This document shows positions 1 through 11,532 of a stretch of 64,000 nucleotides of DNA, in pieces (position 1 is the first letter of the stretch; every line of letters begins with the position of its first letter). The notes under the pieces are model-generated. The model was given only the letters and a program-made list of their open reading frames with translations. It was not told the origin of the DNA and did not search any database. The position numbers were made by a program, and so were the translations under genes. The stretch is from Lentinus brumalis (taxonomy: Eukaryota; Basidiomycota; Agaricomycetes; Polyporales; Polyporaceae), in the NCBI GenBank assembly GCA_001792895.1, contig MARA01000001.1, forward strand, positions 62,001-126,000, written 5' to 3'.

Positions 1-130
1 CAGAAGCCAAGGCTTCTGAATCGTTCAAGTGCTCGACCATCGCGACGGGATCCATGCGAATCACGGCATAGCTATGCGTACGGGGACAGAACGGTGCCTC
101 AGAAGGAGCGGATACTGCATCGTCGGCCAT
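1..130 (-). CDS. Family B gene B0, first exon only (cut by window edge)
   Basis: The 5' end of a family B gene reading leftward out of the window. The ATG at 130 opens 43 visible codons that hold the start of the family N-box, 'YAVIRMDP' followed by 'MVEHL'. Paralogues continue with 'KKYLVYL' and a phase-0 intron, so about 25 nt of this exon lie outside the window. The gene is divergent from A1 and shares a 423-bp promoter with it, which makes it the first A/B pair. The short N-terminus before the box is unlike its paralogues, as is usual in this family. No biochemical function can be assigned. Confidence 0.75.
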   Translation of the reverse strand, partial: MADDAVSAPSEAPFCPRTHSYAVIRMDPVAMVEHLNDSEALAS

Positions 131-553
131 ACGAGCGGATAGTCGGTACAAGCTTCAAGTTAGAGAGTTGGACACCACCGAAGTTGCGGAGTGCTTCGCC
201 GGCGGATACACAGCAATGAGGGGGAGGGAAAAAGACCTTGGAGGACTTCAAGGCCTGAGCAAACGATGCACAAAAGAAAAAGGACCGACTTGATGGACGT
301 TGTTCTCATGATGATGCGTCGGCAACCGATGAAGGTCTTGTTAGGTGCCATCAACAATAAGCGCCCGTTCCTTGTCTTCTACGTTCACTCTAGTCCCAAT
401 CTGCCGACTCCAGCGCTACCATGGCAGCACGCTCCTTTTGTCTGTTGGACCTTTGTAGCTGAGCTCAGAACAACAAACTCGAGCTACCTCTAAAAGTCCC
501 ATCTGAATCACCGCGCTCGTCGCGCTCCGCGCTTCAACTTCCCCTCTGTCGCG
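131..553. promoter_or_regulatory. Divergent promoter of pair B0/A1
   Basis: A 423-bp intergenic stretch between two start codons that face away from each other. Both genes must be driven from here. I see no convincing TATA box. The A-rich stretch around 225-290 and the pyrimidine-rich tract before 554 fit fungal promoters. Unlike four of the other B promoters, it lacks the heptamer GTGGGCG. Confidence 0.6.
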
Positions 554-1588
554 ATGGATTCGTGCCAATGCTCTCACTCTCTCTATGTTGACACTCCTGT
601 CGCTCATTTACCTAATCATGCCTTATGTCCTGGCGACGTCTACTTCGTCAACGAGTCTATCTGTACTCCCATATACGACATCCTCCGGCAGCCCCAGTCA
701 AACTTAGAGCGCACACAATACATCCAGTCACAGCAATCATTCCACAGTATCTGCAGCAGAGATACTGCTACAAAGCACGAGAACGGGAGGCCGTGTATCG
801 TTATGCAGCACTATCGAGACCCCTTCACGCGGAGGATGTCACGCAAGGTCTGCCTTGTCACGACGTACAGCGGACGGCACATCTCCACGCTTCCGAAGAT
901 CTGCAAAGATTTCAGCGTACCCGTCTACCCGCACTACGCCATCACCCCCGACTCGGGGGACGATCACGTCCATTCGATGCCCCGATGGAGTAGGGAGAAT
1001 GCCTGGATTGTTGCGTGGATATTCACTACCAGCAGGCCGCTCATTCGCGCCTTGCGAGCCAGACGAGAGACAGGCCAACTGGGGGAAAACATCGCCTTTG
1101 GCGAGACCGCCATGGAATACATCTTGGAGACCTGCGAGAACTTGCGGGAGGAATGGTTCGACAAGTGCAAAAACCCGAAGTTCGCCGGTCCGTATAACAA
1201 GGAGTTCCACGTGAGTATGCGGTACCGCATCAGCACATATGGGATTTTGCGCTCACACTGTATACTTTCAGGCTCATCGGAAGGCCATCGAAGCAGCGGA
1301 GGCGGCGAGTAAGGTACAACTTCGTCTTCTCATTAATCCTTCAGCTCGCTCGTTGCTGAGATCGCCTGCAGTACTCCCTCGCTACAGAGGCAACCTATCG
1401 GACGACTCGGACACGTCACAGCGTGTACAAGGTACGTGTTTAGCGCACCGCTCAGAGACTCGGATCCCGCCGCTGACCAGCGTCATTGTTGTACCCCAGC
1501 CTACTATGCAGAACAGTCAGTATAAGTACTCCGTCTCACAAGCTAGGCATACTCACTGATATGTGCTCTGTCAGGGGCCGGCTACTAG
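554..1588 (+). CDS. Family A gene A1, unknown function
   Basis: Exon 1 (554-1210, 219 codons) carries the whole conserved A core: Cys4/Cys6 near the start, 'CPGDVYFVN' at about residue 25, 'RPCIVM' at about 79, 'LPKICKDFSVPVYPH' at about 111-125, 'HVHSMPRW' at about 137-144, and a Trp/Cys-containing end. The intron at 1211-1271 is in phase 0, at the same place as in A2-A4. Exon 2 (1272-1313) encodes 14 residues, the same length as A2 exon 2. Likely further exons are 1372-1431, 1500-1515 and 1575-1588, ending in TAG, but the last two are uncertain. The spacing of the first two Cys (CxC) differs from the CxxC of A2-A5. The partner is B0. I know no named family for it. Confidence 0.7.
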
Positions 1589-2575
1589 CTTATTCGTACG
1601 CGTGGTTGCCGAATCACGCTCTATATCCGCCCGGCGAGCCTTGGCCTCTTTGCAGTGTCATGGCTGGACCATACACGACCAATCACACGTTCCTTGTCGA
1701 CCGTCTGACATCTGTTGTATCTTGATATCAATCTCATGCAGCATAATCATGTCCGTCTCGTATCGACTGAGTCGTCTCCATAGTTAGACGTACACCGATA
1801 TCGCTCCCGCATGTGAGTAGGTGAAGCAATGGAGCTTACGACACGGTCCCATCCTGTCCCGGGGGACGTAAGACGTATGTTCGACCCGTCGACCGTTTAT
1901 CTTACCCCACTCAGAGTCTGGTCACCCGCGAGAACACGGTCATGCATTAGCTGCCTTGCAAATGGTCTACTGTACAATGGATGCGGTCGAATAGCGATAC
2001 ATGAGAATAGTCCCGAACGCTCGCGCATGTGGACGGTTCATGGACTCGCAGGATAGTACTAGTACATACTTGCCTCTACTCTCCTCGAGTCTATCTAAGT
2101 CAATCCGGCATGGCCTTTGCAAGGGCAAGGGCCGGTCGCCTCCTCAGATCTGGCCGGACATGTCAAAAACGCGGTGGGCGGCGGTGATCGTCACGCCTAG
2201 AAGCCGGTGTTGCGCCGCGGTTACCTTTCTTGTGACGGCGATTAGCGACCACATGCCACTGATCGTGTTCTTCGTCGGACTTGGAGCCAGCATGCGAAAC
2301 CTATCAGAACTCATGACTCTTCTGACGGTGAAGTAGACGAAGCAGTAAGACACTCACAGTCATAGCCGGGGGTTGCTGTCGCTTCGGAGAATTTCCGCGT
2401 TTCAAGGCGCCTGTGTCCATCTGCACGCAATGAGTTGACTAGGGCTGGACTTGAAACAAGGACACATACGTACGCTCAACAATATGGGACGGGAAGCCGC
2501 TCTCGAAGAAAGTGGACCCCCAAAATCCGACTCTCTAACGTAGTGTTCGGGGTGCTGATACTGAGGCTATTCGAG
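1589..2575. other. Intergenic, no gene recognised
   Basis: This stretch lies between the convergent 3' ends of A1 and B3. Open frames here are short and lack A or B motifs or a credible chain of splice sites. It is probably shared 3' flank. Confidence 0.4.
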
Positions 2576-3838
2576 TCAGTGAGTGTACCCGCCTTGTCCG
2601 GCCGTGTCGTCGATGTATCGCCGGGTGCTAGAGCTTCCTGGACAGATGACAATTGAGTGAGGCTTTGCAGCACAGTGAGGGTTCAGAACGATACTGACTG
2701 GTGTGTCCAAACCCTGAATGACAGACTGCACGCGTGAGTGATGTTGTCCGGAATTGGAAGTGTCCTCCTGGCGATTCAAGGGTACTGCCAGATGCGCAAG
2801 CTCGCCACTGCTGACTAGCTCCGCCTCTGAAACTAATCCGTTTGCCACAGCATGCCTCAGGAGCGCACGTTTGATGATCCTGCTTTTTTGTGTCAGTAGG
2901 TGCGAACTGAGCACAGCGGAAGTACGTACTCGACGGTATTGCGAATTTCTTCTTCCAGGTCAACAGGGTTTGGTATCTCGTCTTGCGCAAGGTGCTTATC
3001 GATATCGAGCCAGGCATCGACAAGAGGTAGAAGCGCAGTGGCGTAATCGCAGTTCCAGCCAAAGAGATCATCGTCGAACTGTGCGCTTCCATGACCATCT
3101 CCCCGAATTCGTTGCCGTAGCTTCCGAAAGGTATGGATGTCAGAAGCCCCCGTTGCTCGGCAATTTGGCGATACATTGCAGAGACTATAAGAGCTTTGAA
3201 TCTGTCGTGCTCACGGGGTACAGTGGCGGAGACTGATGATGTGGCGAACTCTCGCCTCCGTGTGCTCTCCGACTGCCGTCGTTCCTCCAGGGTTGCCATC
3301 ATGCGACGATACGCCTGCTGGAAGCGCTCTCCAAGCAGCGAATCTTCTCGTGAAGACAGAGAGATTGCATCGAGTTTGTTGTGACCTTCGTTGCGGACGC
3401 GGACTCGTACAGGTGTGTTGTTCCGGAACCAGTGATAGCAGTTCGAGAACGGGAAGGATGGTGTGGGGCGGACATATCCGCCGCGTACTTGTGCGTGTTG
3501 CTTGTTAGGGAAGATAGGAATGACCATATCACGAGTGATTCCTCGGACCCTATCTGGACGCCGCAGAGTAGTTCCGATGGGCATGACATCGTAGCGGCAC
3601 CATCTACTGGTCGGCATCGGAAGCTCTTCAGGCTGAAGGGAGAATGAGAGGAGATTTACTAAGATAACACTGGAGGTTGACTTACCCAGTCCAAGTAGAC
3701 GAGGTACTTCTTGGGAGCAATCGCACGAACCTCGGCCAGAGCCTCGGAGTCATCAAGACCTAGGTCCTTGAGCATCGTCGCTGGATCCATACGAATGACG
3801 GCGTAAGTAGATGGTGGTGGGAAGATGAGCAGACCCAT
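2576..3838 (-). pseudogene. Family B gene B3, apparent internal frameshift
   Basis: Exon 1 (3838-3686, 51 codons) has the N-box 'YAVIRMDPATMLKDL...KKYLVYLDW'; the phase-0 intron is 3685-3633. Exon 2 (3632-2930) has the core with 'RWCRY', 'GITRDMVIPI' and 'FPFSNCYHWF', and then the 'MYRQIAEQRGL' block. After this the conserved C-box ('DDDLFGWN...PLVDAWLDI..HL') continues in another frame near 3085-3105. I find no acceptable intron that would restore it without removing a conserved block, so an indel is likely. The phase-2 intron 2929-2880 and exon 3 (2879-2576, 'IIKRALLRHA') are normal, which suggests recent damage or a sequencing error. The gene is head-to-head with A2. The start at 3838 was chosen to match the short N-termini of paralogues; the frame stays open upstream to 4066. 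Confidence 0.7.
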
Positions 3839-4186
3839 TCTGAGGCGAAAGCACGCGTGAGGATATCGGAGGTCGAAAGTGTAGTAGGAGGAAGAAAGAG
3901 GACAACCTCCGAATCGCTCGCCTATTCCCCATATGAGCTTTGCGACTGTTTCGTACTGTGGGCGTCCCGGCGCCGATCGTGGGATGCCGGCCACGATGGT
4001 CGCCTTGCCGCGGGGCACCAGCATGGTACTTACACCAAGGCGCAGCGCCCGCTGTCGCCCACCCATCTTCGAATAATCATGTACTGTGCCGCCAGAACAG
4101 CGATACCGTGTGAGATCGTTACAGCCTCGGGGCTCTCATATAATGAATAGGCCCGCAGTCGCGCCCTCGTCTTTCTAGCTCTCCCC
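3839..4186. promoter_or_regulatory. Divergent promoter of pair B3/A2
   Basis: A 348-bp shared promoter, the shortest of the five. It holds the heptamer GTGGGCG at 3958-3964 (+) and at 4056-4062 (-), and an AT-rich 'CATATAATG' near 4136, about 45 bp before the A2 ATG, that may serve as a TATA element. Positions 3966-4053 are similar to 6367-6458 (see the repeat entry). Confidence 0.6.
3966..4053. repeat. Diverged repeat, copy 1 (copy 2 at 6367-6458)
   Basis: About 90 bp, roughly 70% alike by eye, with the shared block 'GCCGCGGGGCACCAG' in both. On the minus strand both copies read an open frame with 'LVPRGxAT' followed by 'GI.R..SP'. It may be a relic exon of a gene whose other copy lies at 6.2-7.4 kb, here left inside the B3/A2 promoter. 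Confidence 0.45.
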
Positions 4187-5823
4187 ATGTCCTACTTCGC
4201 CGTCACATCGCGACCTGTATTCCCGAATTCTCTGCCACAGCCGGCAGTCGACAAGGGGTGCCATGCCTGCAAAGATCCCTCATTCGAACCTATACGGTTC
4301 GACCGTGACCCAAAGACATACAATCCAGGCGACGTCCTCCTCATTGGCGATTCGGTCCATGCTCCGATCGACGTAGTCTTAGGGCTCACCCAACCCAACA
4401 GTCTCGACACAGCGAAGCCGGAAGGAAAATTGAGACCCGCTGTTCTCTGGGACGTCTGCAATCACGATCCTCCGACGGTCAGCTTGAATACCTCGTACAA
4501 GGATATCCACCACTATCGGTCCTTGCCTGTCATCTTGCGGGACCACTTCGCCATTCCCATGTCACCACACTGTGAGATATGTCCCGGCGACGACCATCTA
4601 CACACAGATCCGCAATGGCAGAAGTCGCATACGTGGGTCATCGCAATGAGGCATGCATCGAAGGCACAAATCGCCGGCCGATGGCTGTGGAGGCAGAACA
4701 CGGTGAAGATGCAACATCTTTCATTCGTTGTCGAGGCTACGGCGCTCGAAAAATTCAAGAGTGTATGCAACAAGAGGTGGCTCGCATGGACGGAGAAGTT
4801 GAAAGACGATCCGGAATATTTCTCCAGATGCCGCGACGAGTACCAGGTATGTCAACCTGCATGCGTACGCCGTCCGAGTTACCACTGAACGTTGTCATTA
4901 GATATTCAGGCGTCCAACGGAATGGCAAGGACACCTCGCAAAGGTACAGATTCTCCTCGTTACAGATGCTCGGATGTCCTGGTATATCGTTGCTAGCTAT
5001 CACGTCCGGTGGAAACGACCAGCCCCGTACCTCAGCCTCCAGGTCGGTACGCCGAGGCAGCCCGGCACGCCGTCAAGACTGCGTCAACAAGACATGAGCG
5101 ACTGGAAGTAAGCGCGTGGAGTACATGCTGAACGACGAACTCGCGCTGATTGAAGGCGCAGACCTCGCAGGGCAGCACGATCAACACCACTATCAGCGAA
5201 AGAAGGGAAGCGGCGACTGGTGTTGAAAAGGGCACCATGGAGAGAGCATCTCTATCCAGTTGGGTGCGTACAATGTTTCGCGCGACGTCACCCCTTCCGC
5301 CTACAACATGGTTCCGTCTCAGATGAGAGGCGCCGTTCCTGCGGAGCTCGTTGCCATCACAGCCAAGACCGGAGAAGTCATAGACGTAAGGGAAACTTCG
5401 CGCATCTCGACATTGAATGCAACCAATTGACGGCCCTTACTAAGGCTGTTCGAAACGGCGAAACAAAGGATGGAGCTGAAGCCGAATCGTCAACGGTACG
5501 CACCTTTCGCACTTGATACCATATTTGGTACAAACGTTGATGTCCTGGGTCTGCGGTAGCCCCCATCGGAGGGCGAGGATTGGACGATCGTGATGCCACG
5601 ACGACATGCAGGGCAGCGAGGTGGAGGCAATAGAGGTGTGGGAATGGGTGGTGGAAGTTCGAGAGGAGATGCAGATGTCCGACGAGGAAATGAGCGCGGC
5701 GGCACAGGCCCCGGAGCACCTGAGAAAGGTCAAACGCATGAAAGGAATCCCAGAGAAAGGAATGGACGAGGGCGAAGGGCGACTGGCCGTGCTTCACTTT
5801 CACACAGCGTTTATACTTCGTAG
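4187..5823 (+). CDS. Family A gene A2, unknown function
   Basis: Exon 1 (4187-4846, 220 codons) has the A core: 'CHACKD' (CxxC), 'NPGDVLLIGDSVHAPID', 'LRPAVLW', 'LPVILRDHFAIPMSPH' and 'HLHTDPQW'. The phase-0 intron is 4847-4901. Exon 2 (4902-4943) encodes 14 residues ending in Lys. Intron 4944-5035 is followed by exon 3 (5036-5107, 24 residues, parallel to A1 exon 3), again phase 0. Beyond this the splicing is not settled. Open blocks at about 5238-5383, 5460-5492 and 5562-5823 could join; the last in one frame gives an Arg/Gly-rich tail ending at 5823, while an overlapping frame stays open to 5911. The partner is B3. Exons 1-3 are firm and the end is not. Confidence 0.65.
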
Positions 5824-7444
5824 CACAGACGGAACACCCTATGTAGGTCCACGCAGAATCAGCGGAGAGAAGTCCACGTTCGCAAACCTAGAGCAGAAAG
5901 ACAGATGTTAATGAGCTGCAGATCGCGACATAACGAGTTGTGACAGACTTACGGCTTCGCTTCGATGACAGGGCGTGCCAAGTGTCATAGATATCACCGT
6001 TGTCGTCCGTCAACCCGCAGGGCAGCGGCTCACACAGGGCGGAAGCCATGAGATGCGTGCTCTGGCTTCCCAGATGATCCTGCAGACAGTTGTACAGTCA
6101 GCTGGGCGGCATCTGCACGACTCACACCGCACGACTCACCGCCTGACAGCGTCGATCTCCTCTAAGGACTCTAAAGGGCTCGTGATGTCTTCCTGCTTGA
6201 GGTGAGCTACCAGATCTAACCGTAGGTGGACGAGGGGCCGGAGCTCAATGTTGCTACTGCGATGTCCGAACATGCCCATCTCCGTCACGGTGTCGATAGG
6301 TTATAGGTGGAGTATGTAGGAGCGAATATTGATGTAGGCGTTCGTTTTCAGACAGCGAATCGCGTCCGGCGGGAGACGACACTCGTGATATGCCGGACAT
6401 GACGGTCGCATGGCCGCGGGGCACCAGGCATGCAAGATGGCGCAGCGCTCCTTGTTCGACCTGCTGGCGCATTCGTTAGGCGCTCGAGAGCAGCGAGACG
6501 TTGGTTCTCACTGCTAGCATCGAGGACAGCGATTCAGCGACTTTGTCGAGAAGTGAGTGAGGGGGAGGATGTCTTGAGAGAGAGTACGAATGTGAGCACG
6601 ATGTGCAGCCCGTAGGACGCAATATACGCACCGAGTATCGACCCTCCTTCCACTCCCCAAGCCAGTGCTCGAGGAGTCTTCGCCTCAACGATCTGATGAC
6701 CGAGATGTTCACCCGCCGAACAACCTGGAGAGACAGACAAGACTCACGTAGTGATTGTCGTAGTACGGGCAGTACTCCTCGCTCTCGTCCGTACTCCAGT
6801 ATGTCCTTCCGGAGCGCCGACTTGCATTCCGTAATGACAGAAGGCCATCTCGGTTATCTTCGCGACTGGCGAGCCGGTGGGACTACGTCTCCGTATGGCA
6901 TGGGCGTAGTCAGACCGGTGCTTGCAGCATGGCGAGCGGATCGCGCGTGTGGACAGCTTTCGAATTGAACGACGTTGAGCGCGACCTCGACTCCAAGACG
7001 CAGTGTGACCGCCGACTCACCACATACAGACTTATAGACTTCCGGAGAGCTGATGATTGCGCGTCCGCTGTGCGAAGGTGTCCGGTCGATCGAGGTCGCT
7101 GACGAGAATGACGGTGGCGGAGAAAAGCTTGAGCGCGCTGTCCTTGCCGTTCTCCTCCGTCCGAGTCTTCGCGGCCTCGCCTCGCCTCGCCTGCACCGTA
7201 GTCTGAGTCTCACGCACTCATCCTCTTGTCATTTCGTACGTTCCCAAACACGATGTCGGAGGTCGTCATGGCGTGAGGAGCAGGATTCATAGCCTCGCCG
7301 CGGAGCGTCCGAAGTCGTGATCTCGCTCGACATATCAGCGGCATCGGAGACGATTGCCCGCAAACTGCTCTTCCCTTCCCCCACCATCTTCGCCATTTCC
7401 CTCGCCTCGCGTGCGTTCGGGAACGCGTCCCAGGCACGCGGTGA
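5824..7444. other. Unresolved stretch with spliceable minus-strand fragments
   Basis: No complete gene can be built. On the minus strand, 6540-6740 reads a possible membrane segment ('WGVEGGSILGAYIASYGL') after an acceptor at about 6739. Positions 7032-7217 and 7260-7310 read further short open blocks ('FSATVILVSDLDRPD', 'TTSDIVFGNV'). These may be pieces of one decayed multi-spanning membrane protein gene, but this is weak. Confidence 0.3.
6367..6458. repeat. Diverged repeat, copy 2 (copy 1 at 3966-4053)
   Basis: This partner of the repeat in the B3/A2 promoter has the same minus-strand reading 'LVPRGHAT'. It lies next to other minus-strand coding-like fragments, so this copy is the more likely origin. 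Confidence 0.45.
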
Positions 7445-9404
7445 ATGGCATGCACCCCGACGCCAACTCAGACTCTTTATGAGGTCCTCACGACCACCTC
7501 CGTCTCGACCTCCTTCACGGACATCACAAGCACCATCCCGCCCGATATCAGCACGCTTTTGAGCACGTTTTGCGCAAGCTCGACCGTGGACGCAAATGAT
7601 ACCGACAGCGCCACAATATGTCTCTCGACGGGATCGGTGGAGGTGGTGACTACCTTACGAGGTGAGTAACATCTTGTTGCAAGGGTGGGATGCAAGCGCA
7701 GGGAAGTCCTCGATGGTCGGTGTGCGTGACAATTACCGGTGGAGAAAGCCCTGGAGACGCTTCATCAGCTCCTCCTTCTGCTCGGTATCCTTTCGCTCGG
7801 CGTGCTTGTGTACGGGCTGTGTGGATGGGGGCATCAAGCGACGAGCGACGAGCCGATAGGAAGACTGGTGCGAGCAATCAAGCGTCGAAGGCAGGAACGA
7901 GCAGGGGCAGTTCAAGTGGGGGCATGTAGCCGGCGAGTACGCTGCGACCAGGCCCGCTTGTTGCTGCACGTTAACTCGCAGTTCCGTCGACTGGGCGCGT
8001 TCCAAGTAAGATTAAGGTGCAAGATCTGCAGTCTTGATTGAGGGCGTCATCATGTTTCCTCCAGACTCGTTCGAAGGGTCGACAGCGACGCATACAATCA
8101 CTGCTAAACGCTAACGCATAATCTGTTGACAGATGAAGAGGTTACTACCATTCCGTCCCAAGTCGTGTTCTCGGTACCCGTTATCCTCAGCGAACCAACT
8201 TCCACTCTCTTTTCCACATGCCCGCCGGACAGCGGCATTTCGCACCCTCCGCCCCCTCCGCCTCCGCCTCCTTCCTCCTCTTCCACCTCTCAGACGTCGC
8301 AGACGTCCCAGGCACTGAGCTCACAACTCTCAGCCTCGGTGATCGTCTCGCAAGTCTCCTCGACCCTACCTGGTGGCTCAGTCGTTGTGACACTGGTCAC
8401 CTCCACGTCAACTATGCCCCCGGCAGTGTCCACCGCGTCGACACCCGGAGGAGGCGACTCTGGCAGTAACAACAACAACGCTAATCACGACAATATCAGG
8501 GAAGTCCTCGCACCCGCCATCGGCGGTGCAGTGGGAGGTTTCGTCGGCCTCATTGCTCTGGCCATGCTTATATGGTTCATCTGGTATGTCGTGCTTCAAC
8601 AGTCGCAGCCCGTGCGATTGCTCACAATTCTGCAGGCGCAAGCGCGACAGCATCCGTGCCATGTATGCCAAGGAACAAACACCCAAAATCGAGCCTGCGT
8701 TCTACGAGCGGTGGGGTCACCATGACAGAGCGGCTTCACCTCCTCTCGACGCAGAGCCAAAGCCGTACCAGTACGGTCTCGTCGGCCGCAGACCCGGATC
8801 GGCCTCCCGCACATCCTCACCGTCCACCTCCCCGCCTCCCACGCGCCCGCAGTCGCTCGCGTTCACTGGCGTGTCGCATTCTCCAGGCCCGTACTCAACC
8901 GGGTATCCTTACAACCCGCCCACGCCGAACAGTGCTAGCGGCCTCGCCCCCAGCCCGAGCCCATATTCGCCCTACTTTCCTCAGCAGCCCCCGTCCCCGG
9001 CTGCGAACGGTCTCCTTGCTCCGTGTGCGCCGCCGCATACACCTGTCTGGTCCGGCCCCACCACGTCTGCAGCTGTCACTCCCTCACCGCACACGCCACA
9101 GTCGCCGGAAGCGCAGCCTTCACCTGCCTTCCATCGCCAGTCGGACTCGATGACCTCGGTCGGCACGGCCGTGAGCTATCCGTTCCCGGTTCTGCCGCCA
9201 GAACGCAGGGAGGAGCGCGATGAGAGGAGGCACTCGGAGGACGAGTCGAGCGTGTCTGAGCGAGCGCAACGGCCGTTCAGGCTGTCGCTGACGCTCGCGA
9301 ACTGGAATCCGGAGACGGACGGGGAGCTGTTCCCGCGTGCGAGCACGGACGACGGGCGCCCTGAGCACGAGAACGCGGGGCATGAGGAGTCGGGACTACG
9401 CTGA
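7445..9404 (+). CDS. Ser/Thr/Pro-rich single-pass membrane protein
   Basis: A 478-aa model. Exon 1 is 7445-7661, phase 1. Exon 2 is 8133-8583 and exon 3 is 8636-9404. The first half is Ser/Thr-rich and carries a Pro run at about residue 105. One transmembrane segment follows at about residues 197-222 ('GGAVGGFVGLIALAMLIWFI'), then a basic stop-transfer 'RKR' created exactly at the exon 2/3 junction. The tail is a long Pro/Ser-rich cytoplasmic region. This layout is common among basidiomycete wall-stress-sensor-like or Mid2-like proteins, but I see no WSC or other named domain. No clear cleaved signal peptide is visible. Intron 1 (471 nt) is far longer than its neighbours, so a missed small exon is possible. 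Confidence 0.7.
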
Positions 9405-9877
9405 GTGATTCTGGTTTGTTCTCATATGGTTTTGCTCGTTCGACGTCATTCACGCAATTCTGGAGCTGTCTGTACCCAACCGGATGTTTCGCCCTGCTCA
9501 CTGCCAGTACGGATGCTTGTCGTCGATCATACTGATTCTGTGCATTCAGCATTACGTCGGTGGAACCGCCCTGTATTTGCGTTATCGGTCAGTGGTCCCT
9601 TCCATCAGACACGTCCCGTCACGGGTATGCCGCAGTGGCAGCCGCACGCAGTACGCACAGCTTTGCGAGGTGCTATAATGCGCAGTGGGTACAATCTGGA
9701 CACCTGGAGTTAGTTCTTGCCCAGGAGCTACGTGGCGCACAGCCTTCCCTGTACAGCTTGCAGACGGCGCCCCTATATCAATATCGCACTTAGGTTCCTG
9801 ACGTCGATCACGCCCAGCAGTGAGCTTTCCTCCCTCGCCGCTCGCTGACCTCCTCGCTACTCGAGCACTCATCACAC

Positions 9878-11097
9878 ATGATCGACCCTAAGCACGCAAT
9901 CACTGCAGACGACTTGACGATGCAAGATCCTCCCGCTCTACCGCAAGACGCTCCCCCTTCCTACGACACTCTAGAGACACAGTCCCTCCCTCTACCACAG
10001 GATGAGAAGGCAGAGCGGTCTAGGCGCTCCGGAGAGCTTCATCCACTCGCCTCTTCTTCTCCTCAGCCCAGCCCCTCGTCCGATTCGAAGTCGCACGCCG
10101 CGTCGAGCGCGTGGTGGAGTTCTTGGGTGGAGCCACCCGCAGTGAAGGAGGTACGGAAGACCATCGCGGGCTTGCTGCACGACCTCGTGCGAGGCGGCGA
10201 CGCGGAGTGTATTCTCGCAGTTCTCGACAGCTGCGCAGGCACGTGCAGGTCGTACGGCATCTCGCTCTCGTCCATCCTGCAAGAACGCTCCGCCGCCGGG
10301 CACACGCCGCTCTATTGGGCAGTCGTCAACCGTCCCCACCTCGTCCCCAGTGCGCAGGACATGGAGTACTTCCGTGCGATCCTCACGTACGCTGCGCCGC
10401 TGTCGACCGCCACGGTGGAGGACGTCCGCCTCGCGTGCCTGCACAGTCCGAACAACGTCCTGTTCCAGGGCCTGGGCCGCATCCCCGCGTTCTCCCCGCT
10501 GTCCGAGCAGGAGAAGCTCATCATGGGCCAGACCGTGCCGCTCGACGAGGTGGACGTGCAGGACTTTGAAGCGGACCTCCTGCACTTTTCGGTGAGGTTC
10601 AAGATCCCGATGTTCCAGAAGCGCATGCGCATCGCAGGGGATGTCACATTGGAGTTCATCGCTACAGGTGCGTGTTCGTTCCGTAGCCAAGATATGAGTG
10701 CTCATCCAGTATGTCTTCCTCAGGCCGGTTGTGGCAGTTCTCCATCCTGGTAGCAAGGCAGAACGACTACGACCGACTGGGCAACCTGAAGGTCACGCCT
10801 GGCCGCTTGGCCGTCAAGCTTACGCTTTTGCCCGGCAGCCCGCCCACGGGTCTCGTCTCCACGCTCGTGATCGAAGACCGAGCTGCACATGGGGTCTCCC
10901 CATCGGCTGCAAGCTCCCCCGAGTCGTCGTCCAAGTCGCCGTCATCGCCGTCTGTGGCGGTCAATCCCCCAATCCAGGTACAACTGCAGTCAGGCAAGAA
11001 GCAGCTGGTTCCCGGGTCGGGCTCGTGGGGATTAGGCGGGATGATTGCGGTCTCGTTGGAGTCCAACGACCAGGCGAATACCTTGCAGATTGAGTGA
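9878..11097 (+). CDS. Ankyrin-like protein with a PPxY motif, unknown function
   Basis: Two exons, 9878-10667 and 10724-11097 (phase-1 junction), give 387 aa. Residues 1-75 are acidic and Ser/Pro-rich and include 'APPSYDTL', a PPxY motif that could bind WW-domain proteins such as the Rsp5 ubiquitin ligase (known of the motif, inferred here). The middle region (about 90-200) is helical with one ankyrin-like turn, 'GHTPLYWAVVN'. The second exon encodes a beta-rich end with a Ser-rich insert. The ATG at 9878 follows an in-frame pyrimidine-rich leader. It reads the same way as the membrane protein gene 474 bp upstream. Confidence 0.75.
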
Positions 11098-11413
11098 GTG
11101 GCGAAATACTCTTCGGTGCGGGTGTAACTGATAAGTAGACATTCTTCTCAACAGCCGTTGCCCGTATGTTGGAAACGACGATACGTTGATTGCTAGCCTA
11201 AATGTAATGCTTGATGCGGCCTCGTAGCGTTTCCCTTTTGACCATGGGCTTCCTCTGGTCTGCCTCTCACTCCCAAGGCATAGTGGTAACGGCGCAAGAT
11301 ATGGTTCACCACGTATAGCTCATGGAATCCGACGTATTCCAGAAAGCGAGGTCGGAACCAAACTGTCTGAGAACTTGAGGAGTGGATAAAAAGAAGCCTC
11401 ATCGAGAAAACAT

Positions 11414-11486
11414 GGCCAACGCCGGGATCGAACCGACGACCTTGGCGTTATTAGCACCACGCTCTAACCAACTGAGCTAGTCGGCC
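11414..11486 (-). tRNA. tRNA-Ile (anticodon AAU)
   Basis: 73 nt, no intron. The acceptor stem is GGCCGAC paired with GTTGGCC with one G-U pair. The D arm is 'GCTC..GAGC', the anticodon loop is CTAATAA (anticodon AAT in DNA) in a 5-bp stem, and the T arm has TTCGATC. A TTTT run at 11407-11410, just past the 3' end, fits an RNA polymerase III terminator. The A box (TAGCTCAGTTGG) and B box (GGTTCGATCCC) are both intact. Confidence 0.95.
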
Positions 11487-11532
11487 TTGAGAAGATTAAT
11501 TTTTGTAATTTATACACTAATAACCTCTTGGT

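Noticed and set aside
3097..3194. A normal intron in B3 that would explain the frame change
   Set aside because: The only GT-AG pair that fits would remove the 'MYRQIAEQRGL' block, which is conserved in B35, B38 and B41. A frameshift is the simpler reading.
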